Shown: positions 11,397-26,600, numbered from the stretch's first letter. The stretch is DNA of 64,000 bases from Termitomyces sp. T153 (GCA_018296165.2 JACKQL020000063.1:186001-250000); one strand, 5' to 3'. The notes: generated by a model from the sequence alone, not told the origin. Numbers and translations are program-made.

Positions 11397-13473
11397 ATGT
11401 CCTGGACACCCACTATACCTGAGTTTCTGGTGGTCACACTAGCCATCGCTATTGCACTCCACGTCCTAGTTCGTTTAATCGAAACATGGCAAGTCTGGCC
11501 CTCCGGTGTTCGTCACTTCAATCCTAGGAATCATTCATGGCTGAATCGTCTAATTCCTAGCCCAATTCTGTACCTGCCATCGGGCCTACATCCCCGATTT
11601 TATCATACATCGGTGCCTTTCGTCTCATGTTCGATAGTTCAAGAACGATACAAGAAGGCTACGACAAAGTAATATCTCTCACATACAAACTAGCGCTGCG
11701 GTCTCTGATGATCAAATTTCAACGTACCTGCAGTATGATGGGCTTTTCCGAATTGCGGATTTCAGATCGTGGACCGTGATCGTTAGCGGCGCGCAACTGA
11801 TCGAAGACGTACGGAAAGCTCCTGAGGATGTTCTCACTTTCGAGGCTGCGATCGATGAGGTGTGTGATCACCACTGAGATAGCGGTATTTGGGTCTGATG
11901 TATGATGTGTGTGTGGTTTTTGACAGGCGATCCACGCGCTCGCGCCCAAGACTAGAAGGAGCCACTTTCACATTCCTATTATCCAGACACAGCTGACGAG
12001 AGAACTGACGAATTCTTTTGATGCGATCCGGGATGAGGTTGGGACGGCGTTTTTTGAGGTGGCTCCGTTGACTGATGGTGTGTGGAACTTTGGTGGGCCT
12101 GGGTTCGTAGAAAGACTGAACTGCAGAGTAGAATGGTCGAGGTGTCCTGCGTTGGATACTACCCTCGAGGTGGTCGCGCGGACGACGCACCGGACTTTCG
12201 TCGGGCTTCCGCTTTGTCAGTCTGACATCCCTGTTTGGGGGAGATTTCGTTGACTCGCTTTGTACAGGTCGCGATCCGGACTATATATCGATGTGCAAGG
12301 ACTTTGCAATGAATATCAGTAAAGCTGCGTGGGTTATCAGACTCTTTTCACCGCGTTTGAAACCGTGCGTTGTCTGGTTGTTGCAGGGTCCTGCCTTCCT
12401 AATGTCGATGTCGGTAGCTTGGTCGGACGACCTTTTGTGAATGTGCCAGCTGCACTGGAAAGCTGCATCGCGCATCTCCGACCCGAGGTGGAGAAGAGAC
12501 GGGAGAACATGAAGTTGTATGGGAAAGACTACGAGGGTAAACCTGTACGCGTGAAATCAATGCTGAGTGATGTTTTTTTGTTGATGTGAGATATAGCAAG
12601 ATATACTTTCGTGGTTCATGGACGACGTCGATGGTGATACTGACGAGGAGAAACTACGACATGTGGCTTTTCATTTGATGATCATCAATTTTGGTGCGGT
12701 GTATACGGTCGCGACGGTACGTTCGAAGGCAAACTGACACGAAAGGGTTGACCTAGCCTAAGTGGAAAATTAGAGTTTCACACAAGCTTTGTATCATCTC
12801 GCTGCACATCCGGAGTGTATCGAGCCCCTACGCGAAGAGATAGAGCGCGTAACAACTGATGAAGGGTGGACGAGAGCGGCGATGGGGGAACTGCGCAAGC
12901 TTGATAGTTTTCTGAAGGAATCGCAGAGGATCAGTGGGCTCGGTGCAAGTGTGTCCCCTTCCTCGGCTTTGGTTCTCTAGCTTCGATGGTCGCTGACTCC
13001 GGCCTTTGCAGTATCATCATACCGCCGCGTTCTCAAACCATTCACATTCTCCAACGGGATGACTATACCCGCCGGCATGACGATAGGTGTCGCGGCGTGG
13101 TCGACGCATCTCGATGAGGCTGTGTATCCGAATGCACATGCGTTCGATGGGTTCCGGTATGTGATGGATAATGAGGAGAATGGCCAAGCGCAGATACAGA
13201 TGGTGACTTCCTCTCCTAATTTTTTGGCATTTGGGCTGGGGAGACATATGTGGTGAGTAAGCCTGTGGCTAAGAGGCTGCTTGTGTGTTAAGAATAATAT
13301 CTAGTCCCGGCCGATTCTTCACCGTCATCGTCCTGAAGGCGATGATGATCCATATATTAATGAACTACGATTTGAAGCTCGAGAATGAGGGGGAGAGGCC
13401 GAAAGATCATTGGTTTGTGACGGAGAATATCCCGGATAGTACGGCGAGTGTGTTGTTGAGGAGACGTGCATGA
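11397..13473 (+). CDS. Cytochrome P450 monooxygenase, 11 exons
   Basis: Eleven exons splice in phase to 497 residues: 11397-11492, 11561-11668, 11734-11859, 11927-12077, 12132-12215, 12268-12364, 12418-12544, 12597-12716, 12774-12948, 13012-13252 and 13305-13473. The N-terminus is a hydrophobic membrane anchor (FLVVTLAIAIALHVLV), so the enzyme should sit on the ER. Visible P450 landmarks are the I-helix region (INFGAVYTVAT), ExxR as ESQR (about residues 352-355), FDGFR in the PERF position and the heme loop FGLGRHMCPG with the iron-ligand Cys at about 442. The Cys codon is split by intron 10 (TG in one exon, T in the next). The exon 1 donor (GTCTGG) is weak and could be placed slightly differently. 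The family is a class II fungal P450; the substrate is unknown. Confidence 0.88.
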
Positions 13474-13690
13474 TCGTAGTGTGGTCTGCCAGAGACAGCC
13501 GTGGATTTCGTTATACTTTTTTTTGTTGTAGTCCATGTTCGTTTGTACTCGGAAAAAACAAAGATGATTACATAATACACTTTGGATTACTTGAAGTACT
13601 TGTGTCAGACTCTTCAGCACTATCACCACTAGTACACTACCACAGTTTTTCACCACACTACACAAGACAAGACAGATAAGATAACGACCA

Positions 13691-14388
<698 letters not shown>

Positions 14389-14670
14389 ATGTATATGTAG
14401 TGGGTGGGAGAGTCAGAATGTGTATAGTAGTATGCTTTTTATGTTGAAATGTTATTGTCTGCGCGAGACTCTTTTGGCGTTGCAAGGTCTTGCAAAACCT
14501 GGAGTGGACAGGTCCAATAGTGCTTGATCTTATATTTCTTCTGCTTATATCGCGCTTAAGGATGAATGCACGTGACTGCTAGGGACGCCAATGGACTTGC
14601 CCTAAATAAACGTGATCGTGTTTGTTCTTTGGTTCGTTGATCCCGCAAGCGTCAGTGCTCGTCGCCGGCA

Positions 14671-17600
14671 ATGGCGAACAGCTCGTCGGATGCGTGGTCG
14701 CCGCGCAACGGAACGACGACGTTCACTTCGCTATCCGACACACAGATGGCCTCAAGATATCCATATTCTGGTGTGGGCTATTGAATAATGTTGGGGCCTG
14801 AGACTGACGTTTTGCAGAAACTCGACTTGCCGTCTCGCCAACGCAAAACTCTGACTCTGAATCCTACACCGACTCCAACTCCATCGACGAGGTTGAGGCC
14901 AGCCTCCACGACCTCGACGAGCAATTCGACAACACTGAGCAGGCGCTGACCGAGTGGTCGTCGTCGTCAAGGCCGACGTACACGTCGAGGACGTTCACAG
15001 GGACGGGATACACGGGCTCGCCGTCGTATGTGTCGCTGCCCACGGTTGCTCTGCGCTCAGTTGCAAGTCCGCCGGCTGACCCACGCATGCGGCTCAGCAA
15101 AATCTCGGAAAGAACTGAGGAATCTTCTCGTCCCAATTCTGGCGTTGTCCGACCAGCCAATCCCACGCCAGAAGCGTTTCGTCGCTCTGCGCTGCTTTCG
15201 GGCACATCCTCGCGCGCGTCCACCGATCCTGGCCTTCCCCCGCCCGGCCGCACTGGCGAACTCATCGCCGTCTTTGAGACCGCTTCCTCCCCGGCAGAAC
15301 GTCCTGCCAGCCCGTTTTACAGCACTAGCTATGGCTATGGCTCGCGACCCTCGTCACCAACCAAGACCTCGACGTCGTACACCGCAACGGGCTCGTCTTT
15401 AACACCTGCAGGGACATTTACCCGCACAACGGGATCGTACAGCTACACCCAGTCGCCCAGCACATTCGGCCGCACAAATCGCACCGAAACTGACGCACCA
15501 TCGACATTTACTTACACTGGAACCGACACTCGTACATTCACTGACACTCGTACATTTACCACAGATACACGAACAAGGGCAGACACCCGTACATACACAG
15601 ACACATTCACGGGCACGTCTGTCACGCCCACATCGACTCCACGTCGTCCTCAACAAACTTCCCCTCGTTCCCCGCTGACGTCCGTGCGCAATATCGTTGC
15701 TTTGTGGAAAGAGCGCACGCCGAGGTCCCCTGGAAAAACTTCTGCCGTCAGCGTCTCGCCTCCGCCCGAGGCAGCAGGATTATTTGGAAGAACGAGGAGA
15801 AGACACGACAATGGAAATAGCAGAGAGCCGATCACGCCGACAAAGGGGAACATTGCCAAGAGTGCACAGCTGGCCCCTGGCTTGGACGTTGCTGATCTGC
15901 TTCCATATACACAAAGTACTGAAGCGGTGAGTTCATCGCGTCTAACTGTGACGAGATTCTGACTTTGTGCGTATTTGTCTACAGCCTCTGTATATCGGCC
16001 AGCTCTGGTACCTCAACGTCCACGACGCGGCTCCATATCGCTGGCAAAGATGCCAGGCCCTGCTCTACCCAAACTCACTGCTTCTCTCATGGCTTGCTCC
16101 TGGAGGCGGACGGGGAATTGTAGCGCTTGACTTGTTGAATTGTACTAGTGCACAATCTGCGCCTTCCCCAACGCACCCTTCGGCACGAGATGATATTGGG
16201 ACTGTTGCAGCAAAGGAGCAGAGTATGGAGAGGGACGGACTGCCGTTGGTGGATATGCTTGTGCCGTTTCATATGTTTTATGCGGATGGGGTTGAGAGGC
16301 TTGCAGCGGAGAGTTTGCTCGAGAGACAGAGATGGGTGAATAGGCTCTGGTACGTTGCGTTCTCTTCTTTCTTTTCTCAAGATTACTGACACGATGTATG
16401 CAGGGAAACAGTCAACCGCCCCGTCGTCATGCCAGATTCTTCATCGATCACACGCTCACCGACCGGCTCGATACGCACCATCCTCTCCATCGACAGCCGC
16501 ACAAGCACTTCAAGCACTGGCTCTCGGTCAACAGTTTACATACCCCCTCTAAGTACCCTCCCCTCCATCCCAGACTTTTCATCCAATGCTTCTCTTTCCT
16601 CCCCTGCCCCCTCACTTTCCCGCGCCAACACCCTCACTCTCACCCGCGGCCCCTCAATCATCTCCTCGCACCACACCCGCACAGTTGACGACACTGTCAT
16701 CTCCAACCAAGAATACATCTACCCAGGTGATGCGCGTGCCATCCAGCCTGCGCGCACGGGCTCGCTCCTCCGGCGCAGCGCGTCGATGGCGGATCTGGAC
16801 GAGGAGTTTGCGAGCGCGGTTAGGAGGGCGAGGGGCGCGAGACCTGGGCTGGGGTTCGTCGGACTCGTCGGAGGAGGGACGGGGATGCCAGTGACGGTGT
16901 CGAGTGGGATGAGTCTTGGGAGGGAGGTGGTTGTTACGCCGCCGCCGCTGGGGAGGCGGGTGCAGGCAGATGAAGGGGACGGGGAGATGACGTACACGCC
17001 GACGACGTATCTGTCGGAGATGAGGACGTCGTCTGGGGTGAGGACGACAGATATGTATGGGAGTGAGATGACGAGTGGAACACAGATTGTGCCGTCGACG
17101 TTGTCGTATCGGGGTACGAGCTCTGGATCGTATTTGGGCGATTCGCATGATGCGAGTTCGGGCTCGAGGTGGTTGTCTTCGTCTTCGTCTGGGACTGGGA
17201 CTGCGCCCTCGGGATCGTCGCTCTCGCGGACGAGAGAGGTAAAGAGGAAGGGACCGAGGGGCGCGAGGTCGGATAAGGAGAATTTGAGCACGATTTATGG
17301 GAGTCGGACGTCGGAGAGTGGGACGAGGAGTTATGAGAGTGGGAGTAGGAGTGGAAGTTGGACGCCGGGGAGTGGGGTGTATTCGCCACTTAGTGCAGGG
17401 AGTGGGAGTTATTCGATGTCTGGGAGTGGGAGTGGGACTTATACGACAGAGAGTGGAAGTGGAAGTGGAAGTTATACGGAGAGTGGGAGTGGGAGTGGAA
17501 GTTATACGCCCAGTGGGAGGAGCTATACCAGCCGCAGCTATTCAGGGTCGTCAGAAGAGCTTGGGATCCGGACAGGTAGCGATACTGCGACGCCTGGTGA

Positions 17601-20600
17601 ATCGGACGAGACGGGCTACGATATCTGCTTGTCGTCTGATCTCAACGGACGGCTGACAACGACAACGACGATGACGTCTACCGACGAGACACTCACACCG
17701 ACGTCGTCTGTTACGCCGTTGGCGCAGGAACAAGTGAGCTCAGATATTGACTCGGAGAACTACCTCACAGCCTCCCAAGCCGGCTCAGACTACGTCTCAG
17801 CTCGAAGTCCGTCGTTGAAGGGCTCGATTCTGTCAGCTGGGGGCTCTGAGACGTCCTATGCCTCGTTCCCCACTATCCCCTCTGAATCGGAGTTCATGAC
17901 GCCCGACACAGGATACTCGCACTACCGCACGAGCTCAGAACCGTCCCTAGGCTCAGAATACATCACCGCAGACCCATGCCCCACGATTCCCTCAGAACAG
18001 AGCAGCCCCACTCTCTCATCTGTCAAGCTCAGCTCGGAGGATGGCGCGCCGGATATGGTGCATTTGCCGTCGTTGGCTCGTTCGGTCAGTCCATCTGTTA
18101 TTCCGTCTATTAGGACACCCTCGGATGTATATATGTACCCGCCCCTCCCGCCGTCTGAACCGTCGGAGACGTCTTCTGTCCACTTGATGCCGTCGCCGTT
18201 GCCGGAACTGGAGCGAGAACTGGAGCGGGAGGTGTCGTCTCCGCCCCTGCCGCCCATCCCTGAATCGGTCGCATCTCTCTCGCCTGCGCCTGCCTTGATG
18301 CCTTCGTCGCCTGAGCTTCCGCCAGTGCCTCCGCCCGTTCCTTCGCGTTCACCGACGCCTACGCCGATACAGATACAGACTCCGCAGCTGCGTTCACCCT
18401 TGTTGGGGATGGAAAGTAGCGTGGCGACGCCGACGAGGCCGCCATCGTTGACGACAGAGAGTAGCGTGGCAATGCCGATGAGGCCGCCATCGTTGGCGAC
18501 GGAAAGTAGCGTGGCAATGCCAACGAGACCACCGTCGTCCGCAACGGAAAGTAGCGTGGCGATGCCGATGAGGCCGCCATCGTTGGCGACGGAAAGTAGT
18601 GTGGCAATGCCGACGAGGAGTCCGTATCATTCCCCGTCTTTGGATTCGGTGACGAGGGAAATGTCGTTGGAGCAGAGCAGTAGCAGTGTCCCATCTGCGC
18701 CTGAGAGTGTTGCACTTTCGAGATCGGCTGCGACGCCATCGACGCTGGTATTGTCTGGTTCTCCGGCACCGTCTGAACATCCATCGACACCGCCTCCTAG
18801 TCTGCCTGTGCCGACGGTGACAGCGTCTAGTCCTACCATCTCGTCGGTCTCGAGTTTGAGTGATCTGACGCCAGCGTTCTCTGAGCGTACGCCTACACGT
18901 AGGGAGCGTGGATTGCCAACGCGGAGCGAAACAGATCTTTCGTACGACTCGTCTCAGTTGGCACCGTCGCCGTCTGTGATGTCCTTGGTTGTCCCAGAGG
19001 GGCATGATACATCGTTCGAGACATCGTTCTTGAGGCCTACGGGGTCTGGAGTCTCTTCGGTGGACAGGATGAGTCCTGTTCCTGAGACGCCGACTAGTCT
19101 TTCACCTGTGACACCCCGTTCGCCGCTCCCGCAGCTTACGCCTGTACCGATGTCGCCGTATTCGATTCCAATGTCTTCTGGAGCGCCAACGCCGTCTCCT
19201 ATCCCGTCTGAGCGATCACCGCTGCCTTCACTATCGAGTATTCCGACGCTGTCTTCGATTACGACCTCGTCGGTGGTGACTACCCCGCGAACCTTTGCGT
19301 TGTCGTCGCGCCTGTCGGACGTTCCTCTGCTTCCGCCTTCAGAGGCGTCTTCGTCGCGTGTTCGGACCCCTTCTGCTTTTGCGTTCTCTGAAATGTCGAG
19401 TCCTAGGGTGCCGACGATTGGACCGTCGCCTGTGTCGTCAGACGTTGTTAGTACGCCATCGGAGTTGAGTCTTACTGAGACTGTACTTGCTCCTCCACCG
19501 GATTTGGTGCGAGCGAGCTCGGATGCATCGTTCAGATCCCAAGCCTCGCTTAGATCATCTGTTTTTTATCCAAGGTCGTTGGTTGACGAGGAGGAGGATA
19601 TGGACGTCGTTGACGCTGATGCGATCTCGACGATTCCCTCTCTGTTGACCACGCCCGCTCAAGAGGAACGTTCATTGGTAAGAATACTTGGTCGTTTGCT
19701 ACTTTTTCTCAAACTTACGAAATATATAGGTTCCTCTGCCTGCATCTACGACAGACATGGAGACACCAGAGGGTTCCATCATCGTTTCGCTTACAACACC
19801 TCAGGGCAGCTCTGTCCAACCGACTCAATCTAGTCTCAAGACGGTGACGTCGGAGAGTGTGCCGACAGAGCGTGATCTTTCTAGAGACATCGATCGTATC
19901 GCAGACGATCTTCGCCAGTATGATGTTGCCCGAGGAAATGAAAATAGGGAGCTGGCCGATAATGTACGGGCTCTTCGAGATGAGCTGCGGGACCTTTCCG
20001 ACTACCTGCACCGCAGTCCTCCCCAACCTCCAGCACCGATGCTACCTCAGTTTGTAAACGAAAGAGTTGGTGGAAGTACCCCTGTATCTATGTTGTCCCC
20101 ATTCAATCAGCGTGACATATCTCGTTCTTCAAGCCATGCTAGCAGCTTTCGGTCGTATCTTTCATCGCACCATTCGGACGACGATATTCTGGGATCAGAA
20201 TCATGGCCCAACTCTCCTGCGCCTTGGCACGATTCAATTCCTGCAGAGGAAGAGTCATTGCCGGACACCGTCTCAGACGTCACTCGTTCTCGTTTAGAGC
20301 TTCCGGATGATGAGCCAGTTGTTGCTGCCGCCCCTCCCGTTCCCATTATGGATTATCCCGTTCCGCCTTCTAATGTCACTGCCCCTCTCCCTCCCGTCAC
20401 TGCCCCTCTCCCTTCTCCATCCCCACCCTCGAGTGATCATACCCCCTCGTCGTCTTCATCGTCGTCAACCCCTACGCCGACAACACGTTCGCAGCTTCCC
20501 ACCGCTCCTGATTTTTCCGGCCCCCTGAATGATATACGGGAACGGTTGAACGCCTTGTGGGATGGCCAAATTTCGACCAATCATATGCTCGACACACTTC

Positions 20601-23600
20601 GAGACCGAGCGCATCCAGTCGACGAGGAGTTGAGAGATCGCTTAGGGCGGATTGAAGCACTTTTGCAAGGATTAAACCAAGATCGTGCTGGGGAATCTGA
20701 AGGAGGTGCAGGACAATATCCGGCGGCACCTTTGTCATCAGTGTTTTCGGAGACTTCGAGTCTTGAGAATTTTAGTCCAATGACCCCTACACCGACTCGC
20801 CCAGAACCTTCGATACTTGATCGTATAGAACACATATTAGCGGCGACTAATATGCCAGTGCAAATGCCAGACATACAACCTCCACCTGACCATGTCTCCC
20901 TCCAGTATAATCGTAGAGAGCGAGATTACAGAAGCATCAGCCCTATCTCAATCACAAGTTTTCTGCCACGCTCGACGTCTGCTCCTCCGCTTAGGCAAGG
21001 TCCTAGACCACCCCGTCGCCAACCATCGTCATCTCGTCAAACCCAGACCGTTCCGCAGGAAGATGTTGGTCTAACTCAACCGGCGTCGGCGCCACCACCA
21101 TCATTACCACCACCTCCACCACCACCACCACCTCCACAGGAATACTTTGACACTGAGGATCAACCTGAAGGACCTGGACAACCTACCCCCGGAACACAAT
21201 CAAGAGAGCCGGATCGTAGACCACAGGAACGTCTTCGTTACGCTTTTCCTCGTCCTGAACCTGTTATTGTATGTTGCACATCAGTGGATTTTTCTGAATT
21301 CTAATTGATGTCATTAGCCTCCACTGCATGACTCGCCTGAGCGTCCGCAAACAGCTCCCTCTGGACCACCACCTGGAAGAAGTTGGTACCGGGATCGACC
21401 ACGCGATGAGACCCGCCCCGCACCGGTAAATTTTCTTCTTTCTGAAGTTATATCACCAGAACTGAAGTTTTCGGAATAGGGACCTGCTCCCTTTACTACT
21501 CGTGACGGACCCAGTGGGTCTGGGCCTCAGACCCAGGCACCGCAACAGCAGCAACAGCAACAGCAGCCACAACCTCCAGGTGGGCAAGTTCCCCATGAAC
21601 GAATGCCTCCCCCTCCAGTCAGTCATGTTTTGATTCTGGTTCTGGCTGTAATTGAAACCTTTGACAGGTGGTTGTTCAGCTCCCGCCTGTGTTTGAAGGA
21701 ATTATGGATTTATTGAGGGTGAGTTGCCATTGATGTATTGGCCATTACTTGTAGTTGACCAGACCCTTCCAGCAAAACCGTGATGCGCAAGCTGCCTCGG
21801 TACAGCAACAGCGAGGGATGATGGATTATATGCGAGATTTGAACCAGTGGCTGCAACGAGATACTAATGATCGTCATAATGAGCTACGGGGACTCAATGC
21901 CCGTGTTGATGAGCTGAGGGATGCCATTCACAATGTTAGGGTTCGAGGTAAATATCTCCGCCAACTGATTATATTGTTCATCGCTCATAGTTGTTCTTAG
22001 TTGTTCCTCCTGAAAGTGAGCGTACGTCGCCACGGAGTACAGCCAGTAGTGCTAGCCCTCGCGTTCTTAGTCCAAGTCAGCCCCACCAGCCTGCCTTTCA
22101 GCCTGCTCCCCAACCTGCTCCCCAACCTGCCCCCCAACCTGCTCCTGACACGAGACCACGACCACCTAGCGCTCGGCATCCACCAATACAAATGCCTGTG
22201 CCACAACCAGCTCAGCCCCCAGTCATTCCTCCAGGACATGATGAATTCCCGGCAGGCTTCATACCATTTGAGCCCGTAATTCCACCTGTGGTGCCAGATG
22301 AACTTGATGATCGTCATCCTCGACGTCGGAGACCAACGCCTGTTGAGCCTTTCATCCCCCCTCACATGCCTACTCCCGGCGTTATTCCGGCCCCTCCGAT
22401 CCCACCAGTTTATCGTCCGCAGCCAGGCCCTGGACCCATGCCAACTGTGCAACCACCTACTGAGCCCGTAATACCCTTCATACCTCCTGAGTTCCCTTCA
22501 GCCGGCTCACCAGTTCGACCTATTCCTCCGCGTGGCGAGTACTCTGTGGTGCATGTACCTGGGTCACCTCCAAGTAGTAGCACCCCTACGACACCTTCTA
22601 CAGAAACTAGGAGTACACCTAGCCCAACCTCGAGTGAGGATGAAAGGCGCGATGGAGGTGTATCAGGAAGCAGTCGTCGGCCACTTACATCTCGCGGCAG
22701 GAGGTCTTCTCGTAGTAGGTCTTCTGGCAGTAGAAGGTCCTCTCGATCCTCTGTACCACTCCAAGTTCAACCCCCTACGCCATTCCCAGTCGCTCCGCCT
22801 GATATTCATCAGGTGTTCCCTCCGCCTATGGCTCCACCTCAGGTCGTTGTCCGATCTGACTCTCCCCACCTGGAACGTCCATATGATGAGCCGCATCAGC
22901 CTCAACCTCCGCCAATAATAATACAGGAGCCACCGATTCCTGGCATGCCCGTGCCACACATGCCTCCAGCACAACCTCTGCCGCCGACTGTGCCAACAAT
23001 TATTCAACCGTACCCGACAACTGTAGGCCCCACGCCGATAGAAGTACCGCGTAGTCCTGCTTCGTCGAGTCGATCAAGCTCTGGACGCCATCGCAGTCGT
23101 AGCAGTAGTAGGCATAGCCGCAGGCGACCTAGTCCACCTGTGCAAGTTTTACTCCCACCGCAACCGCCACAACAGCCCACTGTCATTGTTCAGCCTTCAC
23201 ATTCCCGTTCCCGTTCCCATTCCCGTTCGAGGTCGAGGTCGAGGTCACCCCTTCACCCTGTTCAGGACAGTCATGAAGTCCCGTTTACTCATATGCCCAC
23301 GGTCATGCCCATAGGACCTGAACCTATAGTGATGCCGCGTAGCTCTAGTTCAGGGTCAAGCCGTAGTCGACATCACAGAAGTCGCAGTAGGAGTCGTAGC
23401 AGGAGTCACACCCCAACGCCAATCGTTTTGCAGCCTCAACCGACAGCTGTGCAGCCTCAGTCGACAGTTGTACCTCCGGTGATAATTCCTCTTCAACCGA
23501 CTGTTCCTGGTACGGTCCCAATGGTGCCCCAGGACGGGATGCCAGGTGTGATTCACAGTTATCCTCCGGGTGAACCGGGCACACATCCAACGACGTATAT

Positions 23601-26600
23601 TCCTGTACCAGGATCAGAACTACCTCCTGTCATTATGCCACACAGCACGCCAAGTTCGTCTCGTTCTTCATCTCGTTCTCGTTCTCGTTCTCGGTCTCGG
23701 TCTTCCCGTCGGCCTGGTGATGTTGAGGTCCCAACAATGGTGCCGGGGATGCCAACGGTACCGATAGCACCGTCAACAGTACCTATAATACCAACGGTAC
23801 CGATTATACCAACAGTTGTACCTATATCAAAGAGCAGTCGCAGTCGCAGTCACAGTCGCAGCCACTCTACCACCCCTCGTCCTATTCACCCGCGAACTGA
23901 AGCCACTGTTATTCGACGTCATCCCACTCCGCGGTCTCGTTCCGAATCTCGCGAAAGTCGATCTCGTACTCCAGTCTCTGTACGCGGTCGTTCACGCTCA
24001 CCGTCAGATGATAGGTCTCGTTCTCGTCGCAGACGCCGTCACAGCAGTCGCAGCCGGTCGTATTCACCTCGGCGAAGGCACCGGCATGATAGTTGTACGC
24101 ATGACAGTTGTGTGCACGATAGTTGTACGCATGGCTATCACCGACATCGAAGCCACCTCCCTTGTCGGGATTGTCGGAGACGGTCGCCTTCTTATTGTGA
24201 TCATCATCATCGACACCCTAGGAGCCCATCGAGCTATACTCGCGACTACTCGCGGAGGAGGTCGCGGTCGCGGCGATCGCCAATATACCGGCAAACTCGA
24301 TCGCTGACTCCATCATCCCGGCGAACTCGATCACTAACTCCGACTCGTTCCCGATACGATTCCTATTCACGGCCCCGCTCCCGCAGATCCCGCAGTCCCG
24401 CGCCCAGTCCACGCCACGATCGCGCCACATCGCCGCCGCACATCAGTGTCGTCACTCCGACGACGGTGCCTTCTCGTCGTCCTTCGCTGATCCAGACTCG
24501 ACGTCCTGTCACTGAATTCGAGCCGCCGTATGTTGTGCACCCATCGCGCAGGCCTAGTCCCCCACTAACCGGTATGGTCATGTCATCTCGTTATTTGCCA
24601 ACTAACATACGTTTATCAGATTATGAGCCGCCTTCGTCTCGGGTTCATTCTCGACGTCCTTCACAGCACACTGTGGTCCATCCCTCACATGCACTCAGAG
24701 AAGAAGGTGACGAAGACAGGCCTCTTCCTGTCCGAGAACACCGCACTCCCGTCCAACGGCCGCCCCAGATTCCTCGCGAAGAGGATACTCCCAGTCCTGT
24801 TCCCCGCTCAACGACCCGACCACCACAACACACGCCGTCATCACAGCACACGCCGTCATCACAGCACACGTCGTCACCACAGCACACGCCTTTACCACAC
24901 CACACGCATCTACCACAAGACGCACCGCTGCCAAAGCACACACCACCGCCACAGCACTCGCCACCACCACAACAAGAGCACTCGCCGCCCTCGCGCCCTC
25001 ACCGTTCTGTCACTCCGGCTCCTGGGGACTTCGAACATGAGGATCGACACGTCGGACGCCTTCGCGATGCGGAGCAACTTGTCCACGAAGCCACACAATC
25101 AATCCTTGGAGCCGACCGTGAACGTGAGCGTGACTTCCGCCTCAATGAAGAGGATCGTGATCGTGTATTCCAAGAGGGAGAGGCACGGCGCCATCGAGAA
25201 GCTCAGGAGCGTGCCGATATCATATGGCAAGAATTCCATGACAGGATCGCTGCATTACCTCTACCTGCTCCACCTCCACCTCCACCTCCATCTCCACCTC
25301 CACCTCCTCTTGCGGAAGCAACTGCTATACCGAGTGCAGGGGCTGCTATACAGACTGAAAATGTGGCTGCCGATATGGCTGCTGACCAGATGGCTGCCGA
25401 CCGGGCATCCGTGCACTCAGAGGCTCAGTTGCTCACGGCTGTTCAAATGTTGGATACCATAGAGGCAGAGAGAGCCGAATCTGCTCGCGAACGCGAAGCT
25501 GCTGCGCAGGAGAGAGAGAGGTTGATGCAGGAAATGGCATCAGCACACCGGACCCAGACGGAGGCGCAAGATGCACGTATCAAGGAGTTGGAGGACGAAC
25601 TTGCTGCAGTTCGCGCAGAACTGGAAAACGAAAAGCAACAGCGGATCACGGTCGAGGCCGAGCAGCGCGAGCGCGAAAGCCAAGCCCTTCAAGAACGGGA
25701 CGAAGCCATTCGCAATCAGCTCGGGGACATTACCAATATAGTTCAAGGACACCAGTTGGCTTGTGATGAGAAGAATGCTCGGATGGAGCAGCGTTATCAG
25801 GAAAAAGAGATGCGTCGCGCAGACAAGGATCAGAAGATGGAGGCGCTAGAAAATCTCGTGAGGAAGCTTGCTCAGGACATGGAAGAGAGTCGGGACCTGG
25901 CTTTGGAAGCCAAGATTGCTCGCGACCGATCCCCTAGTATGTGTTCTCGGTCTCTCCTCGTATGTATCGTATTCATCACGTCATTACAAGATTTCCATGA
26001 TATCATTAAGAAGTTGGAAGACCAAAATACAGCTCAACAAGCCATGTTGGAGGAGCTTTCTAAAGGTTTGTTTAAAACGTTGCTGTCAAACTCCCTGTTG
26101 TGACACGAGCCCTTTTTATAGGTTGGCGTGAGGACTGTGCTCGTTATCATGAGGATACCATCGCTAGAGTAGAGGCGACCGCTCATCAACAGGTTGAATT
26201 TAACATTCAAGGAGTATGTAATCCTTTAATGTCTCGTTGTTATGCACACCAACTGTTTTTGACAGTACCTTGATGAGTTCAGCAAAGCGTTGGCAACTGA
26301 AGTGCGGATGTTGCTCGGCGAAGTTGGTAAACTGCGCGAAGAGCGTCGTGGACTTCAACAGTGTGTTTCTTCATTTGTCTTTTTTTTCCACTTTCTTCTC
26401 ACATCACGATTCTCCAGCGAACTCGGTCAACTATTATTGTTGCGATCCAAGTATGGGCCCGGCGGAGAATATGATCCAGATTGGTGCGTTTATTGTGAGC
26501 AGTTCTTCATTAGCTATCCCTCATGGTCATACAGGAAACCGGCTCCTGGGGCACCAGGCGGACCTCCACTGGATCCTCAACCTCCTCCAGATCCACCTGC

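Noticed and set aside
10996..11409. Small divergent membrane-protein gene beside the P450
   Set aside because: Only one hydrophobic stretch supports it; it overlaps the P450 start and has no recognisable relatives.
16654..17389. Several long minus-strand frames (150-190 residues)
   Set aside because: Same reason: antisense shadows of the repetitive exon 4, with no splice partners or motifs.
18394..19005. 203-residue minus-strand Arg-rich frame
   Set aside because: Antisense to a Ser/Thr/Pro-rich exon; low-complexity GC-rich sequence opens the opposite frames by chance.
21268..22001. Boundary between two separate genes in the giant locus
   Set aside because: Five small exons here join in phase with canonical GT-AG sites and no start/stop is needed. 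I keep one gene but flag it for transcript proof.
24623..25462. 279-residue plus-strand frame rich in His/Arg/Thr/Leu
   Set aside because: It is a shadow frame of the giant gene's repetitive exon 10; the true frame stays open far longer and joins both neighbours in phase.
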